This document shows, piece by piece, positions 8,548 to 16,200 of a stretch of DNA of 64,000 bases. A model generated the notes under the pieces. The model did no database searches and had not been told where the DNA came from. It worked only from the letters and a program-made list of their open reading frames with translations. Where the stretch lies: NCBI RefSeq assembly GCF_900105755.1, contig NZ_FNTQ01000001.1, positions 3,596,001 to 3,660,000 of the forward strand. The letters are read 5' to 3'. Source of the stretch: Streptomyces sp. Ag109_O5-10. GTDB lineage: Bacteria > Actinomycetota > Actinomycetes > Streptomycetales > Streptomycetaceae. The position numbers and the translations under genes are program-made. Position 1 is the stretch's first letter; every line of letters starts with the position of its first letter.

Positions 8548-9049
8548 GGCCGCCTCCGCTCATCCAGCGTGCCCCGGCGCGGGCCGTGAGCGCCCCGAGG
8601 GCCGCGCCCGCCGCCACGTCGGTCGGGAAGTGCACGCCGACGACGAGCCGGGACAGGCACATGGCGGCCGCGAGCGGCGCCAGGGCGGGGACCCCGAGCG
8701 TGCCGAAGGCGACGGCGGCGGCCGCCGCGGAGGTGGCGTGCGAGCTGGGGAAGGAGTGCCGGCCCGCGGTGTGCATCCGGGGCCGGACGTGCGCGGGGCG
8801 GGCCCGGCGTACGACCCGTTTGACGCCCATGCTGCCGAGGTGCGCGACCGCGACGAGCGCCGTGCCGCGCAGCCAGGCGCCGCGCCGCGCGCCGTCCACG
8901 GCGGCCCCGGCGAGGCCCGCCGCGAGCCAGAGCGCGCCGTGCTCACCGGCGAGGGAGAGACCGCGCGCGGCCGACGCGACGCGTGGATCGGCGCCGCAGG
9001 CGTGCAGTGCGGAGAGGATCCGGTGGTCCATGTCGTCCATTGGACTCAC
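8540..9049 (-). CDS. PAP2-family membrane phosphatase, probable DPPR phosphatase
   Basis: 169 aa with the three PAP2 motifs: KRVVRRARP, FPSSHATS and SRLVVGVHFPTD. The location suggests removal of the 5-phosphate from decaprenyl-phosphoryl-5-phosphoribose, the job assigned to Rv3807c in mycobacteria. Alternative starts are ATG 9040 and ATG 9031; GTG 9049 has an AAGGTG-like site upstream. It is the first gene of the − strand operon and divergent from dprE1. Confidence 0.85.
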   Translation of the reverse strand: MSPMDDMDHRILSALHACGADPRVASAARGLSLAGEHGALWLAAGLAGAAVDGARRGAWLRGTALVAVAHLGSMGVKRVVRRARPAHVRPRMHTAGRHSFPSSHATSAAAAAVAFGTLGVPALAPLAAAMCLSRLVVGVHFPTDVAAGAALGALTARAGARWMSGGGRD

Positions 9050-9179
9050 TGTTCACCTTCACCCCGCCAAAGCTACGACCGTATTGAGCGACATTCGGAT
9101 AATCACCCGTTTCGGGGAGTCAGGCGATCTCCCGTGGCCAATAGCGCTAATTGCCCATACCGGGCGTTACGGTCACCGT
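9050..9179. promoter_or_regulatory. Divergent promoter region of the arabinose-donor locus
   Basis: 130 bp with lower GC separate the phosphatase (−) and dprE1 (+) start codons and must hold both promoters. A tgttcaccttcacccc string next to the phosphatase start resembles half a PhoP box, but the second 11-bp unit is not convincing. No operator is called. Confidence 0.45.
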
Positions 9180-10535
9180 ATGTCTGGAGAGACCGTCCCC
9201 GTCACCGGCTGGGGCCGCACCGCCCCCACCGCCGCCCGCCTGATCCGCCCCCGGACCTACCAGCAGGCGGCGGACGCGATCCGGAACTGCGGGGCGCGCG
9301 GCGGTATCGCGCGGGGCCTCGGGCGGGCCTACGGCGACGCGGCGCAGAACGCCGGCGGTGCCGTGCTCGACATGACGGGCCTGGACCGCGTCCACGCCAT
9401 CGACGCCGACGGCGGCACCGTGCTGTGCGACGCCGGGGTCTCGTTGCACCGCCTGATGGAGGTGCTGCTGCCGCTCGGCTGGTTCGTCCCGGTGACCCCG
9501 GGGACCCGCCAGGTGACGGTGGGCGGCGCGATCGGCGCCGACATCCACGGCAAGAACCACCATGTCTCGGGATCGTTCTCCCGGCACGTGCTGTCCTTCG
9601 AGCTCCTCACCGCCGACGGCCAGGTCCGCACGGTGAGCCGCGGCACCCCGCTGTTCGACGCGACGGCCGGCGGCATGGGTCTGACCGGAGTGATCCTCAC
9701 GGCGACCGTCCGCCTCCTCCCCGTCGAGACGTCGTACATGTCCGTCGACACCGAACGCGCCACCGACCTCGACGACCTGATGGCCCGTCTGACCGGGACC
9801 GACCACCGCTACCGCTACTCGGTCGCCTGGATCGACCTGCTGGCGCGCGGGGCGGCGACCGGGCGCGCGGTGCTCACCCGCGGCGACCACGCGCCCCGGG
9901 AGGCGCTCGCCGGGAACCGCCGTGCCGGGCGTGCCCCGCTGGCCTTCCGCCCCCGCGAGCTGCCACCCGCCCCGGCCTTCCTCCCCGGCGGCCTCCTCGG
10001 CCGCACCAGCGTCGGCCTCTTCAACGAGCTCTGGTACCGCAAGGCGCCCCGCGCCCGGATCGGCCAGCTCCAGCGCATCTCCGCGTTCTTCCACCCCCTG
10101 GACGGCGTCCCGCACTGGAACCGCGTCTACGGCCGGGCCGGCTTCGTCCAGTACCAGTTCGCCGTCGGACACGGCCAGGAGGCCGCCCTGCACCGGATCG
10201 TGGCCCGGATCTCCGAGCGCCGCTGCCCGTCCTTCCTGGCCGTCCTCAAGCGCTTCGGCGAGGCCGACCCCGGTTGGCTCTCCTTCCCCGTGCCCGGCTG
10301 GACCCTCGCCCTCGACATCCCCGCCGGGCTGCCCGGCCTCGGCACCTTCCTCGACGAACTCGACGAGGAGGTCGCGGGCGCCGGCGGCCGCGTCTACCTC
10401 GCCAAGGACGCCCGGCTCCGTCCCGACCTGCTCGCCGCGATGTACCCGCGGCTCGCCGACTTCCGCGCCCTGCGCGCGGAGCTGGACCCGCGCGGAATCC
10501 TCGTCTCCGACCTGTCCCGCCGTCTCGGTCTCTAG
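9180..10535 (+). CDS. dprE1: DprE1-like FAD-dependent decaprenylphosphoryl-ribose 2'-oxidase
   Basis: 451 aa VAO-type flavoenzyme. The FAD-binding N-terminal half contains RGLGRAYGDAAQN, VTPGTRQVTVGGAIGADIHG and GGMGLTGVILTA. The C-terminal substrate domain has LSFPVPGWTLALDIP and AKDAR, the latter carrying the catalytic lysine equivalent to K418 of M. tuberculosis DprE1. Residue 377 is alanine where M. tuberculosis has Cys387, the residue attacked by benzothiazinones. It oxidises the ribose 2'-OH so that DprE2 can reduce it to arabinose. It lies 25 bp upstream of dprE2. Confidence 0.9.
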   Translation: MSGETVPVTGWGRTAPTAARLIRPRTYQQAADAIRNCGARGGIARGLGRAYGDAAQNAGGAVLDMTGLDRVHAIDADGGTVLCDAGVSLHRLMEVLLPLGWFVPVTPGTRQVTVGGAIGADIHGKNHHVSGSFSRHVLSFELLTADGQVRTVSRGTPLFDATAGGMGLTGVILTATVRLLPVETSYMSVDTERATDLDDLMARLTGTDHRYRYSVAWIDLLARGAATGRAVLTRGDHAPREALAGNRRAGRAPLAFRPRELPPAPAFLPGGLLGRTSVGLFNELWYRKAPRARIGQLQRISAFFHPLDGVPHWNRVYGRAGFVQYQFAVGHGQEAALHRIVARISERRCPSFLAVLKRFGEADPGWLSFPVPGWTLALDIPAGLPGLGTFLDELDEEVAGAGGRVYLAKDARLRPDLLAAMYPRLADFRALRAELDPRGILVSDLSRRLGL

Positions 10536-10560
10536 TCCTCCTCCAGCCCAAGGAGTTGCC

Positions 10561-11316
10561 GTGAAGGACGCCTTCGGAATGCCCCAGTCCCTGCTCGTCC
10601 TCGGTGGTACGTCGGAGATCGCGCTGGCCACCGCGCGCCGGCTGATCGCCCGCCGCACCCGCACGGTGTGGCTGGCCGGCCGCCCCTCCCCCGGCCTCGA
10701 ACAGGCCGCCGAGCAGCTGCGCGCCCTCGGCCCCGACGTCCACACCGTCCCCTTCGACGCGCTCGACCCCGAGTCGCACGAGACGGCCCTCGGCAAGGTC
10801 TTCGCCAACGGCGACATCGACCTGGTCCTGCTCGCCTTCGGCATCCTCGGCGACCAGGCCACCGACGAACGCGAACCGGTGAACGCCGTACGCGTCGCCC
10901 AGACCAACTACACGGGTGCCGTCTCGGCGGGCCTGGTCGCCGCACGGGCCCTGCAGACCCAGGGCCACGGCTCCCTGGTCGTCCTCTCCTCCGTCGCCGG
11001 CGAACGCGCCCGCCGCGCCAACTTCATCTACGGCTCCAGCAAGGCGGGCCTGGACGCCTTCACGCAGGGCCTGGGCGACGCGCTGCACGGGACGGGCGTG
11101 CACGTGATGGTCGTACGGCCGGGTTTCGTCCGGACGAAGATGACCAGAGGCCTGGCGGAAGCCCCGCTCGCCACCACCCCGGAGGCGGTGGCGACGGCGA
11201 TCGAACTGGGCCTGCGCAGGCGCTCGGAGGTGGTGTGGGTACCGGGGGCGCTGAGGGTGGTGATGTCGGCGCTGCGGCACGCCCCGCGGTCGGTCTTCAG
11301 GAGGCTGCCGATCTGA
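10561..11316 (+). CDS. dprE2: DprE2-like short-chain dehydrogenase (keto-arabinose reductase)
   Basis: 251 aa SDR. The cofactor loop is LGGTSEIALATARRL, a variant of TGxxxGxG shared with mycobacterial DprE2. The active site has a serine in VVLSSVAGERARR and the YxxxK pair in IYGSSKAG. Partner of DprE1: reduces decaprenylphosphoryl-2-keto-ribose to decaprenylphosphoryl-arabinose with NADH. Start is GTG 10561 behind AAGGAG. The dispersed repeat lies just after its stop and may terminate transcription. Confidence 0.88.
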   Translation: MKDAFGMPQSLLVLGGTSEIALATARRLIARRTRTVWLAGRPSPGLEQAAEQLRALGPDVHTVPFDALDPESHETALGKVFANGDIDLVLLAFGILGDQATDEREPVNAVRVAQTNYTGAVSAGLVAARALQTQGHGSLVVLSSVAGERARRANFIYGSSKAGLDAFTQGLGDALHGTGVHVMVVRPGFVRTKMTRGLAEAPLATTPEAVATAIELGLRRRSEVVWVPGALRVVMSALRHAPRSVFRRLPI

Positions 11317-11318
11317 AG

Positions 11319-11365
11319 CGCCCCGTCAGGGGCGCGCGGAGCCGCGCGACCGGCCCCCACCGGCC
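11319..11365. repeat. Dispersed repeat / candidate terminator after dprE2
   Basis: cgccccgtcaggggcg forms a 6-bp stem and runs into the gcgcggagccgcgcgaccgg variant of the dispersed repeat, followed by cccccaccggccc. It lies between the convergent dprE2 and RNA-ligase-like genes. Confidence 0.6.
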
Positions 11366-11371
11366 CACGGG

Positions 11372-11950
11372 CTACCGACTGGCGATGGATCCCCGCTCCA
11401 CGTGCCCCACCTGAGGCGGCACGACAGCGCCCCCGAACACGTAGTCACGCAGCTTCCGCCACACCCCGTCCGCACCCTGCTCGTACAGCGCGAACCCGGT
11501 ACAGGGCCACTCGGCCTCGTAACCGGCCAGGTCGGCGAACGCCCGGTCCATGGCGGCCTCGTCGATCCCGTGAGCGACGGTCACATGAGGGTGATACGGG
11601 AACTGCAGGTCCCTGGCGAGCGGCCCCGCCTCGTCGCGCACCCGCGCCTGGAGCCAGGCACATTCCTCGGCCCCCTGGGCGACCCGGACGTAGACCACCG
11701 GCGACAGAGGCCGGAACGTACCCGTACCGCAGAGCCGCATCGGGAAGGGCCGCCCCGCCTCGGCGACCTCGCCGAGGTGTGCCTGAACCTCGGCCAGCTT
11801 CTCTTCGTCGACCTCGGTCGGCGGCAGCAGGGTCACGTGCGTGGGGATGCCGTGGGCCGCGGCGTCGCCGAAGCCCGCGCGCCGCTCCTGGAGCAGGCTG
11901 CCGTGAGGCTCCGGGACCGCGATCGACACGCCGATCGTTACGGTCCCCAC
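11372..11950 (-). CDS. 2'-5' RNA ligase / cyclic phosphodiesterase family protein (2H phosphoesterase)
   Basis: 192 aa with both catalytic HxT motifs of the 2H superfamily: THVTLLPP near residue 35 and HPHVTVAHG near residue 120. Members process 2'-5' or cyclic phosphodiester bonds in RNA or nucleotides; the substrate here is unknown. GTG 11950 is chosen because GGGAG lies six bases upstream; longer upstream reading frames lack a ribosome site. Confidence 0.85.
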   Translation of the reverse strand: MGTVTIGVSIAVPEPHGSLLQERRAGFGDAAAHGIPTHVTLLPPTEVDEEKLAEVQAHLGEVAEAGRPFPMRLCGTGTFRPLSPVVYVRVAQGAEECAWLQARVRDEAGPLARDLQFPYHPHVTVAHGIDEAAMDRAFADLAGYEAEWPCTGFALYEQGADGVWRKLRDYVFGGAVVPPQVGHVERGSIASR

Positions 11951-12080
11951 GTCATCTCCCGTCGGTCGTGATGGGCGGACACATGTCGGGTTCGTACCCG
12001 GGCGTCCGGCTATCGACTGTACGGCCACGGCCGCCTCCCGGGCAGCCGTGACCGAAGTGATGTGCAGCGCTTCGCCCCGC

Positions 12081-13103
12081 TCAGTGCTTGGCGGGCAGGA
12101 AGCCGACCCTGTCGTAGGCCTGGGCCAGGGTCTCGGCCGCGACGGCACGCGCCTTCTCGGCACCCTTGGCGAGGATCGAGTCGAGGGTCTCCGAGTCGTC
12201 CAGGTACTGCTGGGTGCGCTCCCGGAACGGGGTGACGAAGTCGACCATGATCTCGGCGAGGTCCGTCTTGAGCGCGCCGTACATCTTGCCCTCGTACTCC
12301 TGCTCGAGATCGGCGATCGACTTGCCGGTGAGCGTGGAGTGGATGGTGAGCAGGTTGGAGACGCCCGGCTTGTGCTCGGCGTCGTAGCGGATCACGGTGT
12401 CCGTGTCGGTGACCGCGCTCTTGACCTTCTTCGCGGTCGCCTTCGGGTCGTCCAGCAGGTTGATGAGGCCCTTCGGCGTGGACGCCGACTTGCTCATCTT
12501 GATCGCCGGGTCCTGGAGGTCGTAGATCTTCGCCGTCTCCTTGAGGATGTACGGCTTCGGGATGGTGAAGGTCTCGCCGAACCGGCCGTTGAAGCGCTCG
12601 GCGAGGTCGCGGGTGAGCTCGACGTGCTGGCGCTGGTCCTCGCCGACCGGGACCTCGTTGGCCTGGTAGAGCAGGATGTCCGCGACCTGGAGGATGGGGT
12701 ACGTGAACAGGCCGACGCTCGCGCGGTCGGTGCCCTGCTTGGCGGCCTTGTCCTTGAACTGGGTCATCCGGCTGGCCTCGCCGAAGCCGGTGAGGCAGTT
12801 CATGACCCAGGCGAGCTGGGCGTGCTCCGGGACGTGGCTCTGCACGAAGAGGGTGCAGCGGTCCGGGTCGAGACCGGCCGCGAGCAGCTGGGCGGTGGCG
12901 AGCCGGGTGTTGGCGCGCAGGTCGGCCGGATCCTGCGGGACCGTGATCGCGTGCAGGTCGACGACCATGTAGAAGGCGTCGTGGGTCTCCTGGAGGGCTA
13001 CCCACTGGCGGACGGCGCCGAGGTAGTTGCCCAGGTGGAACGAGCCGGCGGTGGGCTGGATGCCGGAGAGCACGCGGGGTCGATCAGAGGCCATGTTCAC
13101 CAT
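12081..13103 (-). CDS. trpS: Tryptophanyl-tRNA synthetase
   Basis: 340 aa class I synthetase charging tRNA-Trp. It has the HIGH-equivalent HLGN in GSFHLGNYLGAV and the KMSKS loop in IKMSKSASTPKG. Length is normal for the bacterial enzyme. ATG 13103 (MVNMASDRP) and ATG 13094 are both possible starts. It is monocistronic, with the glyA terminator/repeat region upstream. Confidence 0.97.
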   Translation of the reverse strand: MVNMASDRPRVLSGIQPTAGSFHLGNYLGAVRQWVALQETHDAFYMVVDLHAITVPQDPADLRANTRLATAQLLAAGLDPDRCTLFVQSHVPEHAQLAWVMNCLTGFGEASRMTQFKDKAAKQGTDRASVGLFTYPILQVADILLYQANEVPVGEDQRQHVELTRDLAERFNGRFGETFTIPKPYILKETAKIYDLQDPAIKMSKSASTPKGLINLLDDPKATAKKVKSAVTDTDTVIRYDAEHKPGVSNLLTIHSTLTGKSIADLEQEYEGKMYGALKTDLAEIMVDFVTPFRERTQQYLDDSETLDSILAKGAEKARAVAAETLAQAYDRVGFLPAKH

Positions 13104-13189
13104 TCTCTCAGAGGGTGAGGGTGGGAACGGCCCCTCGGGTGAGGGGTGGTTTCGGGGCGCGGGGGACCGCGGGTCGCGTGTCGTCGCTC

Positions 13190-13220
13190 GCGCAGTTCCC
13201 CGCGCCCTTCACGGGGCGCC
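13190..13220. repeat. Dispersed repeat, probable glyA terminator
   Basis: gcgcagttccccgcgccc then ttcacggggcgcc. The cgcgcccttcacggggcgc part folds into a hairpin 18 bp beyond the glyA stop on the − strand. Confidence 0.6.
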
Positions 13221-13237
13221 GCCCCCTACGGCGTCGA

Positions 13238-14692
13238 TCAGCCGAGGTCGATCTCCGGGTACAGCGGGAAGCCCGCGACCAGGTCCGTCGCGCGCTGGGC
13301 GATCTCCGTGGAGACCTTCTCGTCCAGGACGTGCGATGCCTTGCTCGGCGCTCCCGACTTCGTCGTGCCCGGCTCGGTCGCGGTCAGGACGCGGTCGATC
13401 AGGCCCGCGACCTCGTCCATCTCCGCCGTACCGAGGCCGCGGGTGGTGAGGGCGGGGGTGCCGACGCGGATGCCGGAGGTGTACCAGGCGCCGTTCGGGT
13501 CGGCGGGGATCGCGTTGCGGTTGGTGACGATGCCGGAGTCGAGGAGGGCGGACTCGGCCTGGCGGCCGGTGAGGCCGTACGACGTCTCGACGTCGATCAG
13601 GTTGAGGTGGTTGTCGGTGCCGCCGGTGACCAGGGTGGCGCCGCGGCGCGTCAGGCCCTCGGCCAGCGCGCGCGAGTTGTCGACGATCCGCTGGGCGTAG
13701 TCCTGGAAGGCGGGCTGCCGGGCCTCGGCGAGGGCGACCGCCTTGGCGGCCATGACGTGCGGGAGCGGGCCGCCGAGGACCATCGGGCAGCCGCGGTCGA
13801 CCTGGTCCTTGAGGGAGTCGTCGCACAGGACCATGCCGCCGCGCGGGCCGCGCAGCGACTTGTGGGTGGTGGTGGTGACGATCTGGGCGTGCGGGACCGG
13901 GTCGAAGTCGCCGGTCAGGACCTTGCCGGCGACCAGACCGGCGAAGTGGGCCATGTCGACCATCAGCGTGGCGCCGACCTCGTCGGCGATCTCCCGCATG
14001 ATCCGGAAGTTCACCAGCCGGGGGTACGCCGAGTAGCCGGCGACGATGATCAGCGGCTTGAAGTCGCGGGCCTGGGCGCGCAGCGCGTCGTAGTCGATCA
14101 GGCCGGTGGCCGGGTCGGTGCCGTAGGAGCGCTGGTCGAACATCTTGCCGGAGATGTTGGGGCGGAAGCCGTGGGTGAGGTGGCCGCCGGCGTCCAGGGA
14201 CATGCCGAGCATCCGCTGGTTGCCGAAGGCGTGGCGCAGCTCGGCCCAGTCGGCCTCGGAGAGGTCGTTGACCTGGCGGGCGCCGGCCTTCTGGAGGAAG
14301 GGGACCTCGACGCGGTCGGCGAGGACGGCCCAGAAGGCGACCAGGTTGGCGTCGATGCCGGAGTGCGGCTGGACGTAGGCGTGCCGGGCGCCGAACAGCT
14401 CGCGGGCGTGCTCGGCGGCGAGCGCCTCGACGGTGTCGACGTTGCGGCAGCCGGCGTAGAAGCGGCGGCCGGCCGTGCCCTCGGCGTACTTGTCGCTGAA
14501 CCAGTTGCCCATCGCGAGCAGGGTCGCCGGGGAGGCGTAGTTCTCCGAGGCGATCAGCTTGAGCATCTCGCGCTGGTCGTGGACCTCCTGGCCGATGGCG
14601 TCGGCGACCCGCGGCTCGACCGCGCGGATCACGTCGAGGGCGGCGCGGTAGGCGATGGACTCGGGGGACAGGGGCGCGGACTTGTCTGACAT
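13238..14692 (-). CDS. glyA: Serine hydroxymethyltransferase
   Basis: 484 aa PLP enzyme converting serine and tetrahydrofolate to glycine and methylene-THF. The PLP lysine lies in TTTTHKSLRGPRGG. Other landmarks are ENYASPATL, AEGTAGRRFYAGC and DMAHFAGLVAGK. It is slightly longer than the E. coli enzyme because of inserts in the middle. Start ATG 14692 has GGAGG six bases upstream. A ZTP riboswitch lies in its leader, tying expression to purine/folate one-carbon status. Confidence 0.97.
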   Translation of the reverse strand: MSDKSAPLSPESIAYRAALDVIRAVEPRVADAIGQEVHDQREMLKLIASENYASPATLLAMGNWFSDKYAEGTAGRRFYAGCRNVDTVEALAAEHARELFGARHAYVQPHSGIDANLVAFWAVLADRVEVPFLQKAGARQVNDLSEADWAELRHAFGNQRMLGMSLDAGGHLTHGFRPNISGKMFDQRSYGTDPATGLIDYDALRAQARDFKPLIIVAGYSAYPRLVNFRIMREIADEVGATLMVDMAHFAGLVAGKVLTGDFDPVPHAQIVTTTTHKSLRGPRGGMVLCDDSLKDQVDRGCPMVLGGPLPHVMAAKAVALAEARQPAFQDYAQRIVDNSRALAEGLTRRGATLVTGGTDNHLNLIDVETSYGLTGRQAESALLDSGIVTNRNAIPADPNGAWYTSGIRVGTPALTTRGLGTAEMDEVAGLIDRVLTATEPGTTKSGAPSKASHVLDEKVSTEIAQRATDLVAGFPLYPEIDLG

Positions 14693-14729
14693 TCGGGACC
14701 TCCGGACATGGCGTTCGGCATTCACGGTT

Positions 14730-14812
14730 CGGCCCAGGCGCACGGCACTCGCTCACGACGCGGGCCGCTCCCCGATGGTCGGTCCCATCCCAGCGCGCCA
14801 GTCACGGCCCGC
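14730..14812 (-). ncRNA. ZTP (ZMP, pfl) riboswitch upstream of glyA
   Basis: Read on the − strand, the leader contains the conserved pfl-motif elements in order: gggccgtgactggcg, ggatgggaccgaccatcgg (hairpin arm), ggggagcggcc, then after a linker the 3' element gccgtgcgcctgggcc. These match the known ZTP aptamer consensus from memory. The aptamer senses ZMP/ZTP, which rises when 10-formyl-THF is limiting, and turns on one-carbon genes such as glyA. It ends about 37 nt before the start codon. Confidence 0.88.
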
Positions 14813-14919
14813 GGATCACATTACCGGGCACGCCGGGCCCGGGGGCCGTGACGTCCACCAGTCGGGCAGGGGCAGAGGGTAGGAAGGGGGGCGATCCCGC
14901 CGCGCCCTCTGGAGTCGCC

Positions 14920-16125
14920 GTGACCGCTACGGAAGCCCTTGTCGCCACCGCCGACGCGCACAGCGCGCACACCTACGACCCGCTTCCGGTGGTGATCGCG
15001 ACGGCCGACGGCGCCTGGATGACGGATGTCGAGGGGCGCCGGTACCTGGACTTCCTGGCCGGCTACTCGGCGCTGAACTTCGGGCACGGCCACCCGCGCC
15101 TGGTCGCGGCGGCGAAGGCGCAGCTGGAGCGGGTGACGCTGACGTCGCGGGCGTTCCACCACGACCGGTTCGCCGCGTTCTGCACGGAGCTGGCCGAGCT
15201 GTGCGGGATGGAGATGGTGCTGCCGATGAACACCGGCGTGGAGGCCGTGGAGACGGCGGTGAAGACCGCCCGGAAGTGGGGGTACCGGGTCAAGGGCGTG
15301 CCGGCGGAGAGGGCGAAGGTCGTGGTGGCGGGGGGCAACTTCCACGGCCGTACGACGACCGTGATCAGCTTCTCCACGGATCCGCAGGCACGGGCGGACT
15401 ACGGGCCGTACACCCCGGGTTTCGAGATCGTGCCGTACGGCGACCTGACCGCGATGCGGGCCGCGGTGACCGAGAACACGGTCGCGGTGCTGCTGGAGCC
15501 GGTCCAGGGCGAGTCGGGGGTGATCGTGCCGCCGGAGGGCTACCTGGCCGGGGTGCGGGAGCTGACCCGGGAGCGGGACGTGCTGTTCGTCGCGGACGAG
15601 ATCCAGTCCGGGCTGGGGCGGACCGGGCGGACGTTCGCGTGCGAGCACGAGGGGGTCGTACCGGACGTGTACGTCCTCGGGAAGGCGCTGGGCGGCGGGG
15701 TGCTGCCGGTGTCCGCGGTGGTGGCGAACGCCGAGGTGCTCGGGGTGTTCCGGCCCGGCGAGCACGGCTCCACCTTCGGCGGCAACCCGCTGGCCTGCGC
15801 GGTGGCTCTGGAGGTGATCGCGATGCTGCGGACCGGGGAGTTCCAGGAGCGGGCGGCCGAACTGGGGGACCTGCTGCACCGGCGGCTGGCGGAGATGACC
15901 GGCAGCGGACGGGTGACGGCGGTGCGGGGGCGGGGGCTGTGGGCGGGGGTGGACGTGGATCCGGAGGCGGGCTCGGGACGGGCGGTGGCGGAGCGGCTGA
16001 TGGAGCGGGGGGTGCTGGTGAAGGAGACCCACGGGGTGACGGTGCGGGTGGCTCCGCCGCTGGTGGTGGCGGAGGAGGATCTGGAGTGGGGGGTGGAGCA
16101 GTTGTGGGCGGTGCTGAGTGCGTGA
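14920..16125 (+). CDS. rocD: Ornithine aminotransferase
   Basis: 401 aa class III PLP aminotransferase converting ornithine to glutamate semialdehyde. It contains the PLP lysine in YVLGKALGGG, the DEIQSGLGRTG motif and a NTGVEAVETAVKTARKWGY substrate loop typical of ornithine rather than GABA transaminases. GTG 14920 follows GGAG at a good distance; an upstream ATG at 14848 would add an unconserved tail and is disfavoured. Streptomyces rocD is often grouped with dimethylarginine hydrolase genes, which are absent here. Confidence 0.9.
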   Translation: MTATEALVATADAHSAHTYDPLPVVIATADGAWMTDVEGRRYLDFLAGYSALNFGHGHPRLVAAAKAQLERVTLTSRAFHHDRFAAFCTELAELCGMEMVLPMNTGVEAVETAVKTARKWGYRVKGVPAERAKVVVAGGNFHGRTTTVISFSTDPQARADYGPYTPGFEIVPYGDLTAMRAAVTENTVAVLLEPVQGESGVIVPPEGYLAGVRELTRERDVLFVADEIQSGLGRTGRTFACEHEGVVPDVYVLGKALGGGVLPVSAVVANAEVLGVFRPGEHGSTFGGNPLACAVALEVIAMLRTGEFQERAAELGDLLHRRLAEMTGSGRVTAVRGRGLWAGVDVDPEAGSGRAVAERLMERGVLVKETHGVTVRVAPPLVVAEEDLEWGVEQLWAVLSA

Positions 16126-16162
16126 GGGGGTGCCGCCGAAGGCCTGATGGCGGGTGCCGCCC

Positions 16163-16199
16163 CGTCGTGGCTCGTCGCGCAGTACCTCCCCCGGCGCCC
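16163..16199. repeat. Degenerate copy of the dispersed repeat
   Basis: cgtcgtggctcgtcgcgcag followed by tacctcccccggcgccc. It resembles the copies at 4283 and 13180 and lies between the convergent rocD and ATP-grasp genes. Confidence 0.5.
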
Positions 16200-16200
16200 C

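Noticed and set aside
9050..9070. PhoP box (gttcaccttcacccc) before the phosphatase gene
   Set aside because: Only one convincing heptamer; the second 11-bp unit does not match the consensus.
14848..14919. Upstream ATG start for rocD giving a longer N-terminus
   Set aside because: GTG 14920 has a well-placed GGAG; the extra 24 residues are low-complexity and unlike the family.
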